Assembly: GCA_013285405.1 (NCBI GenBank)
Contig: CP053446.1
Span: forward strand, 62,001-126,000
DNA: 64,000 nucleotides
Direction: 5' to 3'
Source of the DNA: Ignavibacteriota bacterium
Lineage (GTDB): Bacteria > Bacteroidota > Ignavibacteria > Ignavibacteriales > Ignavibacteriaceae
Shown here: one piece after another, positions 63,087 to 64,000 of the stretch
How the letters are laid out: every line of letters starts with the position of its first letter
Position numbering within the stretch: position 1 is the stretch's first letter
The notes under the pieces: generated by a model
Database searches by the model: none
What the model was told of the DNA's origin: nothing
Seen by the model: the letters and a program-made list of their open reading frames with translations, nothing else
Made by a program: the position numbers and the translations under genes

Positions 63087-63941
63087 ATGAAAATAAATTT
63101 TATTCTTGTTTTAGCTTTTATTTCTTTCATCGCTTATGCAAATATCGATTATCTGCATGGAATTGTTGGGATGACTTTAAGAGATGGAGGAATCGGTTGT
63201 ATCTGTCACAATATTGAATCTAACGATTCTGTTTTTGTTTGGATTGAAGGACCGGATAGTGTAAAAAGAAATTCTACCCAACAGTTTAAACTATTTATGA
63301 GCGGTGGTCCGGCAATTGCCGGTGGTTTTAATTTAGCAAGTTATTTTGGGGAACTCGACTCTGTTGACACTTTAACACATGTAATGTTCGGCGAACTAAC
63401 TCACACGCAGCCAAATCCATTCATAAATGATACTGTATCTTGGAATTTTTTATATACCGCACCCGATTCAATTTTAACTGATACGATTTATTCTGTCGGA
63501 AACAGTGTTAATTGGGACAGCATACCAAGTAACTTTGATCAGTGGAACTTTGGTCAGAATTTTGCAGTTCAGGTAACCGATTACCCAGTAAATCTGAGTA
63601 ATGAAAATAAATCGCCAAAAGATTTTGTGCTATATCAGAATTATCCTAACCCATTTAATCCTTCAACCAGAATTAGTTTTCAAATTTCAGATTTCGGATT
63701 CGTTAGTCTGAAAGTTTATGATATTCTTGGAAATGAAATTGCTGTTTTGGTAAATGGAAATTTAGCTGCAGGTGAATATGAGGTTGAATTCAATATTAAC
63801 TCGGTCGAAAACCGAGACCTCACATCCGGAATATACTTTTACCAGTTGACTCAAGAAGGTCCTGAATCAAACCCGACTGACAGTGATGTAGGTTTAGAAC
63901 AAGGTTTTGCCGAAACAAAAAAAATGATTCTTTTAAAGTAG
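63087..63941 (+). CDS. T9SS-exported protein with choice-of-anchor-V-like domain
   Basis: A 284-residue exported protein with a signal peptide (FILVLAFISFIAYA), the segment GGIGCICHNIESND, whose CxCH resembles a haem or disulfide site of the choice-of-anchor V (reelin-like) domain, a beta domain (FKLFMSGGPAIAGGFNLA) and a T9SS sorting domain (VLYQNYPNPFNPSTRI, KKMILLK). The sorting domain is enlarged by repeat DNA: a hairpin CTCGGT/ACCGAG at 63800-63816 and an added segment encoding GPESNPTDSDVGLEQ before the final strand. Confidence 0.8.
   Translation: MKINFILVLAFISFIAYANIDYLHGIVGMTLRDGGIGCICHNIESNDSVFVWIEGPDSVKRNSTQQFKLFMSGGPAIAGGFNLASYFGELDSVDTLTHVMFGELTHTQPNPFINDTVSWNFLYTAPDSILTDTIYSVGNSVNWDSIPSNFDQWNFGQNFAVQVTDYPVNLSNENKSPKDFVLYQNYPNPFNPSTRISFQISDFGFVSLKVYDILGNEIAVLVNGNLAAGEYEVEFNINSVENRDLTSGIYFYQLTQEGPESNPTDSDVGLEQGFAETKKMILLK
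63800..63816. repeat. Hairpin inserted in a T9SS sorting domain
   Basis: CTCGGT-CGAAA-ACCGAG in frame, encoding NSVENRDLT within the last-but-one beta strand region of the sorting domain. Confidence 0.65.
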
Positions 63942-64000
63942 TTCTGGATAAGGATTTTTAAATTCCCGGATATACGCCAAGAAAAATCATCAGGAAACCA

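Overview
The window (64 kb, AT-rich) looks like a chromosomal contig of an Ignavibacteria-like member of the Bacteroidota/Chlorobi group. Evidence: five proteins end in a type IX secretion (T9SS) sorting domain with the NFPNPFNPTT-type motif; there are TonB-dependent receptors (one paired with a DUF4249 lipoprotein), an ExbB-ExbD-ExbD-TonB operon, a bacillithiol gene (bshB1), and many short GC-rich palindromes, some inserted in frame within genes. The taxonomic call is an inference from these families; no rRNA is present.

Layout. 1-5.4 kb: the edge of a probable squalene/phytoene synthase gene, a STAS protein, tRNA-Leu(CAG), a broken IS256-family element, then an array of two GIY-YIG endonuclease genes, each fused directly behind a copy of the tRNA-Leu 5' half, followed by a class A penicillin-binding protein whose stop codon lies in yet another tRNA fragment. 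5.4-13.5 kb: LpxH-like hydrolase, M1 aminopeptidase, a MITE-like repeat, glgC, uvrC, an L,D-transpeptidase and an ATPase gene with a stop codon at its Walker A lysine. 13.8-19.3 kb: three T9SS-exported proteins. 19.4-22.2 kb: lipoprotein, SixA-like phosphatase, SRP RNA, an orphan DNA methyltransferase and an HPt protein.

22.3-37.4 kb: a citrate-centred operon (icd, HD-domain gene, aconitase, MmgE/PrpD-family gene, a CitD-CitE fusion, a TonB-dependent receptor, citF) in which most gene junctions hold an accessory gene: three four-helix-bundle (23S intervening-sequence-protein type) cassettes flanked by inverted repeats, a RhuM-Fic gene and a PD-(D/E)XK (DUF1016/YhcG) gene. 37.4-50.2 kb: PEGA/propeller lipoprotein, DUF4249 plus TonB receptor, a second copy of the MITE, a MacB-like export cassette (two FtsX permeases, ATPase, membrane-fusion protein), a dicarboxylate symporter, an MFS transporter and DedA. 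50.7-56.2 kb: a TonB energy-transduction operon with a PstS-like lipoprotein and a TPR protein. 56.2-64 kb: acetyl-CoA synthetase, a haem-binding protein, PEP carboxykinase, bshB1, and two further T9SS proteins.

Most interesting signal: in three places an accessory nuclease or toxin gene sits directly behind a duplicated 5' part of a host gene while an intact-start copy of that host gene follows downstream (tRNA-Leu/GIY-YIG, mmgE/RhuM-Fic, citF/DUF1016). A fourth site has a related layout at a 3' end (L,D-transpeptidase/AAA ATPase). This is the footprint expected of elements that insert within a gene, capture its promoter and start region, and restore the gene downstream. Several of these genes are now broken by nonsense or frameshift changes, which I read directly from the sequence but cannot distinguish from assembly errors.
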